DNA of 64,000 nt. Source: an uncultured Methanoregula sp. (GTDB taxonomy: Archaea > Halobacteriota > Methanomicrobia > Methanomicrobiales > Methanospirillaceae). Of this stretch, positions 51,815 through 60,856 are shown piece after piece. The notes beneath the pieces were generated by a model, which was not told the DNA's origin, did no database searches, and saw only the letters and a program-made list of their open reading frames with translations. The stretch is taken from assembly GCF_963662735.1 (NCBI RefSeq), contig NZ_OY759744.1:2026153-2090152 (forward strand), given 5' to 3'. A program made the position numbers and the translations under genes. The stretch's first letter is position 1; every line of letters begins with the position of its first letter.

Positions 51815-52810
51815 ATGAAAGTCAACATGATGCATGGCGCCGGTGGCGAAGTGATGGCGGAACTGCTCCAGACGCTCACAAAATTCCGCCACAATAATGC
51901 CGGTGGTATCGGTCTCGAGGCCATGGACGATGGTGCGGTTATCCCGTTCAACGGTGCCAACCTTGTCTTCACCACGGACTCCCACGTAGTCCGCCCGATC
52001 TTTTTCCCGGGCGGGGATATCGGCAGGATTGCCGTCTCGGGAACAATCAACGACCTGGCCATGATGGGTGGCAAACCCATTGCCCTCTCCTGCGGCATGA
52101 TCATCGAGGAAGGTTTCGAGGTCGATGACCTGGCCCGGATCGTTGCTTCCATGGATGAAGCACTCGGGGAATCCGGCGCAAACCTTGTCACCGGCGACAC
52201 GAAAGTCATGGAACGCGGAGCCCTTGACGGGATAGCAATAAACACTTCCGGCATTGGCATTGCAAAAACGGTTGTCCGCGACAACGGCCTGGTTCCCGGC
52301 GATGTGATCATCGTCTCGGGAACTCTTGGCGATCACGGCCTTGCCATCATGGCCCACCGGGAAGGCTTCGATCTCGGGGAACAGATCAAGTCCGATGTCG
52401 CCCCGCTCTGGAAGATGATGGAGAAGGTCCTTGATGCCGGAACCATCCATGCCATGAAAGATCCCACCCGCGGCGGCTTTGCCAATGCCATCAACGAGAT
52501 GGCCCGGAAAAGCGGGGTCTCTGTCCGCATCCAGGAAGAGAAAATCCCGATTCGCAAGAACGTGAAGAGTGCTGCTGCCATGCTGGGCATCGACCCGCTC
52601 GAAGTTGCCAATGAAGGCAAAGTGGTTATGGGTGTCCCTGCTTCCGATGCCGAAGCAATCCTCGCGGCTCTCCGGTCGCATCCCTATGGTAGGGATGCAA
52701 CGATTGTCGGCAGGGTAACAAAAGGCGCCCACGTTATCATGGAAACCAGTATTGGCGGCGAGCGTTTCATCGAACCGCCCATGGGCGACCCGGTGCCGAG
52801 AGTCTGCTGA
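51815..52810 (+). CDS. hypE: Hydrogenase maturation protein HypE
   Basis: HypE converts the carbamoyl group from HypF to cyanide on its C-terminal cysteine for the Fe(CN)2CO centre. The 331-residue protein has MHGAGGEVMAELLQ, the ATP-binding core with VTGDTKVMERG and SGTLGDHGLAIM, and ends in PRVC with the terminal Cys as expected. The first codon is immediately after the hypA stop. No hypD or hypF is nearby. Confidence 0.95.
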   Translation: MKVNMMHGAGGEVMAELLQTLTKFRHNNAGGIGLEAMDDGAVIPFNGANLVFTTDSHVVRPIFFPGGDIGRIAVSGTINDLAMMGGKPIALSCGMIIEEGFEVDDLARIVASMDEALGESGANLVTGDTKVMERGALDGIAINTSGIGIAKTVVRDNGLVPGDVIIVSGTLGDHGLAIMAHREGFDLGEQIKSDVAPLWKMMEKVLDAGTIHAMKDPTRGGFANAINEMARKSGVSVRIQEEKIPIRKNVKSAAAMLGIDPLEVANEGKVVMGVPASDAEAILAALRSHPYGRDATIVGRVTKGAHVIMETSIGGERFIEPPMGDPVPRVC

Positions 52811-52915
52811 ACGAACGAGCAGAATAATTCTTTCTTTTTTCGCCCTTGTTCTGCCTCCCGGGAGGTGACCCCCCACGTTCCCTCAGGGGGGTCTGACCGG
52901 GAATACCGATGTTGT

Positions 52916-54250
52916 TCAATCCTGTTTTATCCGGCGGTACGTTTCCCGGGGTGCATGAATTACGAACCGTGCTCCCTGGCCGCAGGTTCCCGTCTCGTGT
53001 ATTGAAAGGTTGGTGATGGCGAGGATCTCGCGGGTTAGGAAGAGGCCGAATCCGGTATTCTTGAAATATTCCCGCCGGAAAATTTTCTCTTTCTGGAGGT
53101 CAGGTATTCCCGTCCCGTTATCCTCGAATATGATATCAACGCCGTCCCCTTTCTCTTCCGACCGGATCCTGATCTCCGTTACATGCTCGCCATGCCGGAT
53201 GGAATTGTCGATTAAGTTGTAGAACACTTTTTCGAGAAGCGGATCGGCATAGATCTCGATTGGCGGAAGTGAAACTTCGATAAATACCCTCTTCTGGTCA
53301 ATGGAAGCCGAGGCAAGGGAGATCGTTTCCGCAATATTGTGCCACTGCGGCGAATGCACGCCGATATTCTGGTAATCGCGGGTGAAAAGGATCTGGCTGC
53401 GGATAGCGCTTGCAGCCTTCGACTCCTTCTCAATGTATTTCAGCATCTTTGGATCATCCGTGTCCTGGCGGGAGAGTTCAAGATAGCCGATCAACGCCGT
53501 CAGCTGGTTGAGAATATCGTGACGGGTCACGTTGTTGAGCAGGTTGAGCTTCTTGTTTGCCTGGGTTATTGCCTCCTGCCAGAGCTTGTTGTCGGTGATA
53601 TCTACCGCAATGCAGATGACGGCCGGCTCACCGGATTCCGCGGCAGATACCAGCGCCCATCGCAGGCTTCCGTCCCATGCCCGGAACCGGACCTCGATGT
53701 CTCCTACCCGGTGGCCATCGCGGATTTTTGCAATGAACGAATCGCGTTCTTTCGTATCCGGTATCAGGTCGGCAAGGGATTTGTGCATGAGCTCTTCGCT
53801 CTTGTACCGGACCATCTGGGCAAATTTCGGGTTGGCGTCCCTGATGTTGAGCGTTTCCCTGTCGTAACTGAATGCCCCGGCCTGGGAATTGTAATAGGTC
53901 CCGCAGGTCCGTTCCCCCTCTTTCCGGTACACCTGGGCATAGGTCGAGATGAGAACACCCAGCGAGACAAAAATATAGAACCAGACGGTTGCAAGGGTAT
54001 AGGTCCGCATATCCGGCAGGCCGATTATGAAAACGATGGCAAAGTACAGCCACCCGATTGCAACGGTCCCGTAAATGCTCAGTTTCGGGCGGGCGAATGC
54101 GATAAGAACAATCGGGATGAGGTAAAAATACGGAAAGACTTCGTAAATGCCCCGGCTGAGGCTGAAAAACGTGAAGATTACCGCAGCAATGGTACTTATG
54201 ATAATACAAATATCATAGATCCGCTGTTTTTGTAGGGTAATCGGCCGCAT
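52916..54250 (-). CDS. Membrane PAS sensor histidine kinase
   Basis: A 444-residue kinase. Four membrane helices lie in residues 1-105, then a PAS domain (about 115-220, ending CIAVDITDNK). The phosphoacceptor is in NNVTRHDILNQLTALIGYL. The HATPase domain has FYNLIDNSIRHGE, EDNGTGIPD and FKNTGFGLFLTREILA. From the ANKKLNLL segment on, it is a close paralogue of the kinase at 7890-9023. No regulator gene is adjacent, so it may phosphorylate a distant partner. Confidence 0.88.
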   Translation of the reverse strand: MRPITLQKQRIYDICIIISTIAAVIFTFFSLSRGIYEVFPYFYLIPIVLIAFARPKLSIYGTVAIGWLYFAIVFIIGLPDMRTYTLATVWFYIFVSLGVLISTYAQVYRKEGERTCGTYYNSQAGAFSYDRETLNIRDANPKFAQMVRYKSEELMHKSLADLIPDTKERDSFIAKIRDGHRVGDIEVRFRAWDGSLRWALVSAAESGEPAVICIAVDITDNKLWQEAITQANKKLNLLNNVTRHDILNQLTALIGYLELSRQDTDDPKMLKYIEKESKAASAIRSQILFTRDYQNIGVHSPQWHNIAETISLASASIDQKRVFIEVSLPPIEIYADPLLEKVFYNLIDNSIRHGEHVTEIRIRSEEKGDGVDIIFEDNGTGIPDLQKEKIFRREYFKNTGFGLFLTREILAITNLSIHETGTCGQGARFVIHAPRETYRRIKQD

Positions 54251-54385
54251 GAGTTGTCTTCACCACCTGTCCGGATGGATGTCCCTGATGCTCTAATCAA
54301 AAGTAGTGATTAACTATGATAAATGTATAGATTGGCAAATTCTGCCAAAAATTAAAAAAAATTGTATTCTGTCCGCAAAAATGCG

Positions 54386-54940
54386 CTATTTCAGGTACGA
54401 CAACAAAAGTTCAAGAGCAGCAAGCTCCGCTTTTCCCCCGCACTTTCTTACCATGCCTGCATGGTAGTCGATATATTTCCTGAGCTTGGGATCATGGTTT
54501 TCCCTGTACCGTGTTGCATGCACGGTTGCATCGATGATGCTGTTGAATCCCCGGTTCACCGGGTGAATCGCGATATTCTCGATTACCTCTTTCTCAAGCG
54601 TGAGGGAAACGGCAAGAGCTTCTCCGGTCCTGTGCCCGACGGACACGGAGAATGCAGCCCAGGCATCGGCAGCTGCAAGCCGGAACATTGTTTTTCCGGC
54701 AACCGGCTCCTCCACAAAAGCACCGGGGGGCAGATCTTCAAACGCTGTTTTCACGTACAGCAGCGGGTCATGGATAAAATTTGCAACAACCCAGAGATCC
54801 CGCTCGATATTCACCGCGGTATGACTGCCCAGGAAAAGTACCATGCTGGCTTTGCCATCGCGGAAATGGATCCCCATGGGAGCGGCATTGGTTGCGGTTG
54901 TTGCAATCACTTCATTGATTCCGCCTTTCAGGAGTCCCAT
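54386..54940 (-). CDS. DUF447-family protein, possible flavin-binding fold
   Basis: A 184-residue protein of the archaeal DUF447 (COG2457) family. It starts MGLLKGGINEVIATTATNAA, followed by PMGIHFRDG, and has VANFIHDPLLYVKTAFED, a segment typical of split-barrel FMN-binding proteins. ATG 54940 follows GGGGAGGGATGGTC. It overlaps the CitG-like gene by 13 bases. The family recurs near tetrahydromethanopterin genes in C1-using microbes, to my knowledge, but its reaction is not known to me. Confidence 0.78.
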   Translation of the reverse strand: MGLLKGGINEVIATTATNAAPMGIHFRDGKASMVLFLGSHTAVNIERDLWVVANFIHDPLLYVKTAFEDLPPGAFVEEPVAGKTMFRLAAADAWAAFSVSVGHRTGEALAVSLTLEKEVIENIAIHPVNRGFNSIIDATVHATRYRENHDPKLRKYIDYHAGMVRKCGGKAELAALELLLSYLK

Positions 54941-55734
54941 GACCATCCCTCCCCGAGGGCAATGTAGATAGCAGCAATGGTTATGTCGGCAATGGAACCC
55001 GGGTTGATATCGTTCTCAATGCATTCCTCATCAAAGTCCCGGATGGATCGCCTGCCATCGAGAACTTCCCGTGCCGCATCCATGGTTTTTATGGCAATAT
55101 CCCTGCCATGCTTTTTTACAATGAACGTGTCCGGCTCCGTTGCAAGGAGCGTCATGAACATGTTTACGATTGACTCCCGGCCGGGTCCGTATTGCAGGAG
55201 CAGATCAGCACCCCGCCGGCTGAGCGGAAACCCGGTCACCCATTCGCGGGCAACCATGTCATGGGCCGCAGAGTGCTGCATAACATCCAGGAGGTTCATG
55301 TCCCGGTCGCGGATCAGGGTCAGGGTGTGGGGATCGTTGACGTCCAGCTCGTCAGTGGCGTTCATCTTCACCGATGTCAGGGCAAATGCCTTGTAAAATG
55401 CCACCGCGTCGGAAGTCTCGGTTTTTGCTATTGCCGCGAGAGCCCCGGCAATAGTTTTCCCGTACACGAGCGGTACCAGGAGAATGAATGCCCCGAAATG
55501 GGTATTGCCCCCGGCATGGCGGTTGGTATCCCGGACAGCATGCCCGATGATCTCCCCGATCCTGCCGGTGCCCGCTTCCGCTTCTTCGAGAGCCGTGCGG
55601 GCAAATATGACTGATGCAAGGAAATGTTCAAGCCGGGTCTCGGGATAATCGTGACACCGGTCCACGTTTCCCGGTTTGGGGTAGGCGCAGACCTCCAGCA
55701 TCATTGCCAGTTGCGCCTGTTCAGCTGGTCTCAT
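54928..55734 (-). CDS. CitG/MdcB-like triphosphoribosyl-dephospho-CoA synthase family protein
   Basis: A 268-residue helical protein of the CitG family. Signature segments are CAYPKPGNVDRCHDYPET, DTNRHAGGNTHFGAFILLVP and, near the end, FDEECIENDINPGSIADIT. Archaea with no citrate lyase or malonate decarboxylase also have it, so it must use another ATP- or nucleotide-linked substrate, probably for cofactor synthesis. The start MRPAEQAQL (55734) overlaps the upstream gene by 14 bases; MTGLQ at 55749 is possible. Confidence 0.8.
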   Translation of the reverse strand: MRPAEQAQLAMMLEVCAYPKPGNVDRCHDYPETRLEHFLASVIFARTALEEAEAGTGRIGEIIGHAVRDTNRHAGGNTHFGAFILLVPLVYGKTIAGALAAIAKTETSDAVAFYKAFALTSVKMNATDELDVNDPHTLTLIRDRDMNLLDVMQHSAAHDMVAREWVTGFPLSRRGADLLLQYGPGRESIVNMFMTLLATEPDTFIVKKHGRDIAIKTMDAAREVLDGRRSIRDFDEECIENDINPGSIADITIAAIYIALGEGWSWDS

Positions 55735-56860
55735 CTGCAGGCCTGTCATGGAAAACACGACTCATTATTGTATCTGAAAGATCGCGTTTCAGGCGCATAT
55801 ATTCTTTCTTTGTGATCCCCATCTGCTTGAGGGTCATGTCCCGGAACATGCAGGGCGACGAGGTCTTGCAGCACCAGGACAGGCTGCCAAAACAGGTCTG
55901 CTGTCCCCCTTCGAGCGGCGTGCCTTTCACCGACCCGAGTTTCATTGCGATATAATCGTCCTTGGGCATACCAATGCGGGATAACGCGGGAAGGAGCGGG
56001 CATTCTTTTACCGGCATGCAGCAGAAGGTCAGGGAGCGGACATCGCCGCCACGGCAGAGCTGCTTGGGCGAATTGTACCATCCCTCCTCATCGGCATAAC
56101 GGGAGATTGCGGCGTCGAGCCCCGCGAGGGTCCGCTCGTCGGCTTTCCTGGCAAGCGATACCATGTCGGCCCCGTGGGAGAGCATCTCGCGCATCCGGTC
56201 AAACGAGTTGATGGAATTGTTGGCTATGATAAGAAGGGGACAGCTGTTCCGGATCTGCCGGAGTTTTGCGGAGCCGAAATCCATGAGATCGATGTGCAGG
56301 ATATCTGCCCCGGCTGCCCAGATGTTCCGGGCAAGGGTCCGATCGTCCGTGGCGACGCCGGCCCGGATTTTTACCGATACGGTGACCCCTTTTTCCTTGA
56401 GTGCCCGGATCACCGCGAGGAGCGCCTTCTGGTTCCTGAGATAATATTCCCCGCAGCCCGCAGCAACCATTGCCGGCTGCCGGCAGTGGGCATCGATCTC
56501 GTACACCACGCCATCCCCAAGGGCTTCTGCCACGGAGGCAAATGCTTCCGGTGTTGTTCCCCGGAGATTGAGCCCGAGGATGAGGGGATTCTGGCCCACG
56601 AGAGCGATCTGGCGTTTGAGCTCTTCCACCGGGTTGTCGTACAGGAATTCCTTCCGGTCCCCTTCGGCTGCAATTGCCTTTGCTGCACCGATAGTCGGCT
56701 CATCGATGGAATACCCGCCGATGAATGCGAGACCCGCATACTCCGACCGTTCAAGTACATACGCACTGTCGACAATTCCCGCCATGGACGCGAGAGCTAT
56801 GGGTGTCCTGACTACCCGGTCATTGATGAGCAACCCGAAGCGCTCGAATGCATCCATCAT
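55721..56860 (-). CDS. FMN TIM-barrel protein with methanogenesis marker 9 domain
   Basis: A 379-residue protein in two parts. Residues 1-270 form a dihydroorotate dehydrogenase/tRNA-dihydrouridine synthase-like barrel: VVRTPIALASMAGIVDSAYV, VSVKIRAGVATDD and DILHIDLMDFG. Residues about 285-350 are Cys-rich: CRGGDVRSLTFCCMPVKECP and TCFGSLSWCCKTSSPC, the marker 9 pattern of methanogens. It may combine flavin and Fe-S redox sites. The frame continues to 56917, but the ATGs at 56860/56857 are favoured. First gene of the operon with CitG-like and DUF447 genes. Confidence 0.82.
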   Translation of the reverse strand: MMDAFERFGLLINDRVVRTPIALASMAGIVDSAYVLERSEYAGLAFIGGYSIDEPTIGAAKAIAAEGDRKEFLYDNPVEELKRQIALVGQNPLILGLNLRGTTPEAFASVAEALGDGVVYEIDAHCRQPAMVAAGCGEYYLRNQKALLAVIRALKEKGVTVSVKIRAGVATDDRTLARNIWAAGADILHIDLMDFGSAKLRQIRNSCPLLIIANNSINSFDRMREMLSHGADMVSLARKADERTLAGLDAAISRYADEEGWYNSPKQLCRGGDVRSLTFCCMPVKECPLLPALSRIGMPKDDYIAMKLGSVKGTPLEGGQQTCFGSLSWCCKTSSPCMFRDMTLKQMGITKKEYMRLKRDLSDTIMSRVFHDRPADETS

Positions 56861-57187
56861 AAGTTCATATCTGTTGATAGTGCCGGAACAAATTCCTTTG
56901 CATACTTTTGCCGGCACTTTATTGTCAGGGCCGGGGCCCGGGAATTCCGTAACATGCTATCAGGAGAAAACGGGAACCGGCATTTTTGTAACCAGCATGA
57001 CGTTATTGCGGGATTGGAAACCTGCAGAACATTGTCCCGCATTGTTCTCCCAGCGGTGACGTGACAAGGTATTCCGGCCGGAGATTCCGCCAGGTCCCGG
57101 CTTGCCGGTATGGTAAAAAATGCAGATTTCCCGTTCCCTTGAGGAACGAATCGCAATATTGAAAATCTCACCAACGGATTACACCTC
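56861..57187. other. 327-base divergent intergenic region
   Basis: The region separates the marker 9 operon (minus) from the TPR gene (plus). It has no convincing frame. TGCGGGA...TCCCGCA forms a 7-base stem near 57006-57041, and CGTTCC-CTTGA-GGAACG (57132-57148) is a perfect hairpin about 40 bases before the TPR start. The hairpin may be a regulatory or RNA stability element. Promoters for both directions should lie here. Confidence 0.4.
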
Positions 57188-57817
57188 ATGCCAACAGTAA
57201 ATAAGGTTGCCATTTTTTGTGGTTTTATTCTCCTGGTATTGCTTGTATGCCCCGTAGTTACGGCATATGACAGCCAGGCAGAGCAGTATTATAATGATGG
57301 TGTTACTGCATCGTTACTCGGCAAATATTCCGAAGCAGTTGCCTCTTTTGACAAGGCGATTGCCATTGATCCCACTATCAGCGAGGCCTGGTACAACCGC
57401 GGACTCGCGCTTATTTATCTCGGGAATTACCAGGATGCGTTAACCTCCTTTGACAAGGCGGTTGCGCTCAAGCCGGATTATCAGGAGGCGTGGAGCTCCC
57501 GTGGAGCCGCGCTCCACCAGCTTGGACGGTACGATGACGCGGTTGCATCGTTTGATAAGGCGATTGCAATCAACCCGAATGATGCCAAAGCATGGAATAA
57601 TCGTGGACTTGCGCTCTTTAAACTCGGCAGGAATTCTGATGCAGTTGCCTCGTATGACAAGGCACTTATGATCGACCCGTCGTTCACCACTGCAAAGAAT
57701 AACCGGGAAATCGTACTTGCACAACAAACCCAGGACTCCCCCCTCCTCTATGCACCCGCAGGTGCACTCGTCCTGGTGGCGGGATTGGTAATCTGGAACC
57801 GGCGTCGCTCACTTTAA
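57188..57817 (+). CDS. Exported TPR protein with C-terminal membrane helix
   Basis: A 209-residue protein. The signal peptide (1-26) ends VVTAYDSQ. Four canonical TPR units of exactly 34 residues follow (for example AWYNRGLALIYLGNYQDALTSF), from about 33 to 170. A helix LYAPAGALVLVAGLVIW with the tail NRRRSL anchors it. The domain order matches the larger protein at 18292-19284. It probably holds partners at the outer face of the membrane. Confidence 0.83.
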   Translation: MPTVNKVAIFCGFILLVLLVCPVVTAYDSQAEQYYNDGVTASLLGKYSEAVASFDKAIAIDPTISEAWYNRGLALIYLGNYQDALTSFDKAVALKPDYQEAWSSRGAALHQLGRYDDAVASFDKAIAINPNDAKAWNNRGLALFKLGRNSDAVASYDKALMIDPSFTTAKNNREIVLAQQTQDSPLLYAPAGALVLVAGLVIWNRRRSL

Positions 57818-58154
57818 AAAAATCCTTTTTGATAATGCCGGCTGGATCCAACCGGTATACTCCCGGCGGTTACCGGCAGCCCGTGAGGACTATCGGCCCG
57901 GCACACACAAACGGGACCTCGTCATCAACCTGATTGTCCGGGCCGGACCCAACAACGGTGATTCTTTTTTGCAGCGGTTTCCTGTTCAGCCCCGGTTTTT
58001 TTCATCATGATGAACAAACAAGAAAGTTATTACGATTATACGTATATTTTCATACGTAGTATTTTCTTGTGCTGATTTTCCGGCATACAGGAAATCAACA
58101 TATCTTCGAGGGACGTATTGTAAAACCCTCAGACATAACGTGGAGTTTACCATT
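57818..58154 (+). promoter_or_regulatory. 337-base upstream region of the cfb operon with TACGTA palindromes
   Basis: No gene is seen here. The AT-rich island 58031-58060 contains ATACGTAT (58038-58045) and ATACGTAG (58052-58059), two TACGTA palindromes with centres 14 bases apart, overlapping a TATA-like GTATATTTTC. The arrangement could be a promoter with an operator for a dimeric regulator; nickel control is an attractive but unproven idea. GTGGAG about 10 bases before ATG 58155 is the ribosome site. Confidence 0.45.
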
Positions 58155-58556
58155 ATGAGTAAGAAGGGAATGTTACTTGTAGGACACGGAAGCACGATGC
58201 CCTACAACCAGGAACTTGTCGAGAAAACTGCGGTATTCATCAAGGAAAAATACCCGGATTATATTGTAAAATGCGGCTTCATGAATATGAATAAGCCCTC
58301 CATCAAGGATTCGCTTGAAGCGTTCCGGCAGGAGCCCATCAATACGCTCGTTGTTGTTCCCCTCTTCCTGGCAAAAGGCGTTCACATTGAAAAAGACATT
58401 CCCGGTGAGATTGGCCTTCCCGAAGGAGTCAAGAAGGGAAGCTTCACCCTGAACGGCAAGACCATCCCCATGGTGTATGCCGACCCCATAGGGAGCGATC
58501 CGCTCCTTGCGGACCTGATGGTGAAGAACGCGACAAAGGCGCTCACACTTCTCTAA
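58155..58556 (+). CDS. cfbA: Sirohydrochlorin nickelochelatase
   Basis: CfbA inserts Ni2+ into sirohydrochlorin, the first committed step of coenzyme F430. The 133-residue protein is a small CbiX-type chelatase: LLVGHGSTMPYNQEL has the metal-binding His, and PLFLAKGVHIEKDIP has the second. It is half the size of bacterial chelatases, so it acts as a dimer. ATG 58155 is preferred over GTG 58140. It is the first gene of cfbA-cfbE-cfbD-cfbB. Confidence 0.93.
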   Translation: MSKKGMLLVGHGSTMPYNQELVEKTAVFIKEKYPDYIVKCGFMNMNKPSIKDSLEAFRQEPINTLVVVPLFLAKGVHIEKDIPGEIGLPEGVKKGSFTLNGKTIPMVYADPIGSDPLLADLMVKNATKALTLL

Positions 58557-58563
58557 CTTTTTT

Positions 58564-59784
58564 ATGCATATCCTGGTTCTGGACACGATCCATGGCGGGG
58601 ATACAATCGGGCGAGCACTGACTGCGCGTGGCGATGTTGTTGATGCCGTGGATGTGTACCGTGAAACCAGTGCCGTGAGCGTGGATACCGCACGTTTACG
58701 AACCTATGACCTGATCGTTGCGCCCGTCCATCTCGATCCCGATCACGTTCTCTTAAGGAATGCAAAAGCCCCGGTCATAACCCATCACGAAGCGGTACGG
58801 CAGCTTTTGGGATCGGCTATTCCCTGGCCCATGATCGAGATCACCGGCTCCCGGGGAAAAACCACCACTGCCCATGCCCTGGCCTCGCTGCTTCCCGGCC
58901 GGGGAATTCTCCATACATCCTCCGGCACCTACCGGTACCCGGAAAAAGAATGGATCTCGCGCACGAGTATCACGCCGGCATCGCTCCTGCATGCAGCCGC
59001 TCTTGCAAGGGAGATGGGTGGCTGGCTCATTGCCGAGGAATCCCTCGGGGTCACCGGGGCCGGAACGCTTGCGATCATAACCTCTGATGAGGACTATTCC
59101 TTTGCGGCCGGGAAAAAACAGGCCGTTGCCGCAAAGATGGCCTCGGCCCACTCTTCGGGATGCCTTCTTATTACCGGCAGCCTGCCACGCGATGCCCGCC
59201 CGGGAATTGTGCATGTCGATGATATCGTCTCCTGCGAGGGAACGGAATGCCGGGTTTCCTTTAACGACAAAACCTTCCGGTTCACCAATTCCCTTCTCCT
59301 CCTCCCTTCGTACCAGAATTCCCTGAGACTTGCCGCAGCAGCCGCCGTGCTCATGGGATTCGATCCCTCCCCGCTTTCATCCTTTACTGCGCTTCCCGGC
59401 CGGATGTCCACGACCCGTACCGGTGGCATTCTTGTTGTTGACAACGCGAACAGCGGGACCAATGCCGGGACCACGCTGGATGCGGTCCGGTATGCGAGAG
59501 CCCTTGCGGGCAACCCGGCAGTCACCCTTGTCATCGGCAAGGCAGCGGGCGACGGGGCGGTCTGCGAAGGATTCTCTCCGGCACAGGTCCTTTCCGTGAT
59601 CAGGGCTGCCCGGCCGGACCAGGTTATCCTGGTCGGGGAGATCCCCGATCCCGCAACTCCTGAAGCCCGCGAGCTGGAACTGCTCGTCACGGCCCGTGCC
59701 AAAAATCTTGAAGAAGGCTATTCCCTTGCAAAGGACAAAACTCTTAAAGGTTCCATAGTCCTTGCCGTAAAAACCTGGAGATGA
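58564..59784 (+). CDS. cfbE: Coenzyme F430 synthase (Mur-ligase-like)
   Basis: CfbE is the last enzyme of the pathway and closes ring F by activating the g-propionate of seco-F430 with ATP. The 406-residue protein has the Mur-ligase P-loop ITGSRGKTTTAHALAS near residue 100 and VDNANSGTNAGTT for substrate binding. Its N-terminal 90 residues are a small Rossmann-like domain. It starts 7 bases after cfbA. Glycine loops and lysines of the ligase core are intact. Confidence 0.92.
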   Translation: MHILVLDTIHGGDTIGRALTARGDVVDAVDVYRETSAVSVDTARLRTYDLIVAPVHLDPDHVLLRNAKAPVITHHEAVRQLLGSAIPWPMIEITGSRGKTTTAHALASLLPGRGILHTSSGTYRYPEKEWISRTSITPASLLHAAALAREMGGWLIAEESLGVTGAGTLAIITSDEDYSFAAGKKQAVAAKMASAHSSGCLLITGSLPRDARPGIVHVDDIVSCEGTECRVSFNDKTFRFTNSLLLLPSYQNSLRLAAAAAVLMGFDPSPLSSFTALPGRMSTTRTGGILVVDNANSGTNAGTTLDAVRYARALAGNPAVTLVIGKAAGDGAVCEGFSPAQVLSVIRAARPDQVILVGEIPDPATPEARELELLVTARAKNLEEGYSLAKDKTLKGSIVLAVKTWR

Positions 59785-59791
59785 AAAAACC

Positions 59792-60856
59792 ATGAAATCC
59801 ATGCACCCCCGGCCCAGTTCGATCGTTGCTGCACTCTATACAGCCCGCGATCTCAAGGTTGATGTTTCCATACTTCACGGGCCATCCGGCTGCTCGTTCA
59901 AACATGCCCGGCTTCTCGAAGAGGACGGGATGCGGGTCCTGACAACCTCGCTTGCGGACAATGAATTTATTTTCGGCGGCCAGAACCCGCTCGAAGAGGT
60001 TCTCCGGTATGCCGAGGACACCTTCTCGCCAAAACGGATGGCTGTTATCGGCACCTGCGTCTCGATGATCATTGGCGAGGATCTCCAGTCCGCCATTGAC
60101 GGGGCAGCAGTTACCACGCCCACCATTGCCGTTGATATCCATGCCGGCTACCCGGAGAATATTGCCGGGGTTCTGCGGACCCTGGAAGCTGCCGAGGAAG
60201 CCGGGTGGATCAGTGCCGACGAGATGACCCGGCAGCGGTACATGATGGAGAAGGCAAACGAGGTGGAGCGGCTGCGGGGTGCGGCCTGCAAGGCGTACAT
60301 CGAACCTTCCCGGGGGGACCTGAAACATATCGCGGCACAGCGTCTCCTCGAACTCGCACGCGGGGGAAAGAAAGGTGTCGCGATCCTCAATGCAAAGAAA
60401 GAGACCGCGTACATGTTTGCCGATGCACTTATCGGGCTCCATGATGCCTGCCCGGATGCTGACATCACCTACATTGCCAATCTCGACCAGCGGGGACTGC
60501 CCAAAGTGCGGGCGGATGCCCAGCGGATCCTTGACGAGATGACGAGCCGGGGTGTTACGCCCCGGCTTGCCGGTGCACTGGATGAGTACGGGGCGAACGG
60601 GGATGCACTGGGAAAATTGCTTCAGGAGATCAAACCCGATTTTGCCCTCATCACCGGTGTTCCCCATGCAATTCCGGCCGAGTACACGGAGGGCATCGAA
60701 TGTTTCTCGATAACCAACGGGCCCAGGCAGGTCGAACCGCTCCGGGACCTCGGCCATAAGCACGTGATGGTGGAAGTCGACCTTCACCCGAAAACGCTTG
60801 GCGTCAGAGCCATCGTGGAGAGTGAGTTCGGCGCAGTACTCCGGAGCCTTGTATGA
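59792..60856 (+). CDS. cfbD: Ni-sirohydrochlorin a,c-diamide reductive cyclase, catalytic subunit
   Basis: CfbD is a NifD homologue that, with the Fe protein CfbC, reduces the macrocycle by six electrons and forms the lactam ring of 15,17(3)-seco-F430. The 354-residue protein keeps cluster cysteines in HGPSGCSFKHA and AVIGTCVSMI. It is much shorter than NifD. The partner CfbC, a NifH-like ATPase, is not in the window. Its stop overlaps cfbB by 4 bases. Confidence 0.93.
   Translation: MKSMHPRPSSIVAALYTARDLKVDVSILHGPSGCSFKHARLLEEDGMRVLTTSLADNEFIFGGQNPLEEVLRYAEDTFSPKRMAVIGTCVSMIIGEDLQSAIDGAAVTTPTIAVDIHAGYPENIAGVLRTLEAAEEAGWISADEMTRQRYMMEKANEVERLRGAACKAYIEPSRGDLKHIAAQRLLELARGGKKGVAILNAKKETAYMFADALIGLHDACPDADITYIANLDQRGLPKVRADAQRILDEMTSRGVTPRLAGALDEYGANGDALGKLLQEIKPDFALITGVPHAIPAEYTEGIECFSITNGPRQVEPLRDLGHKHVMVEVDLHPKTLGVRAIVESEFGAVLRSLV

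Noticed and set aside
59744..60787. 347-codon minus-strand frame opposite cfbD
   Set aside because: cfbD is certain by motifs and operon context; the antisense translation has no domain.
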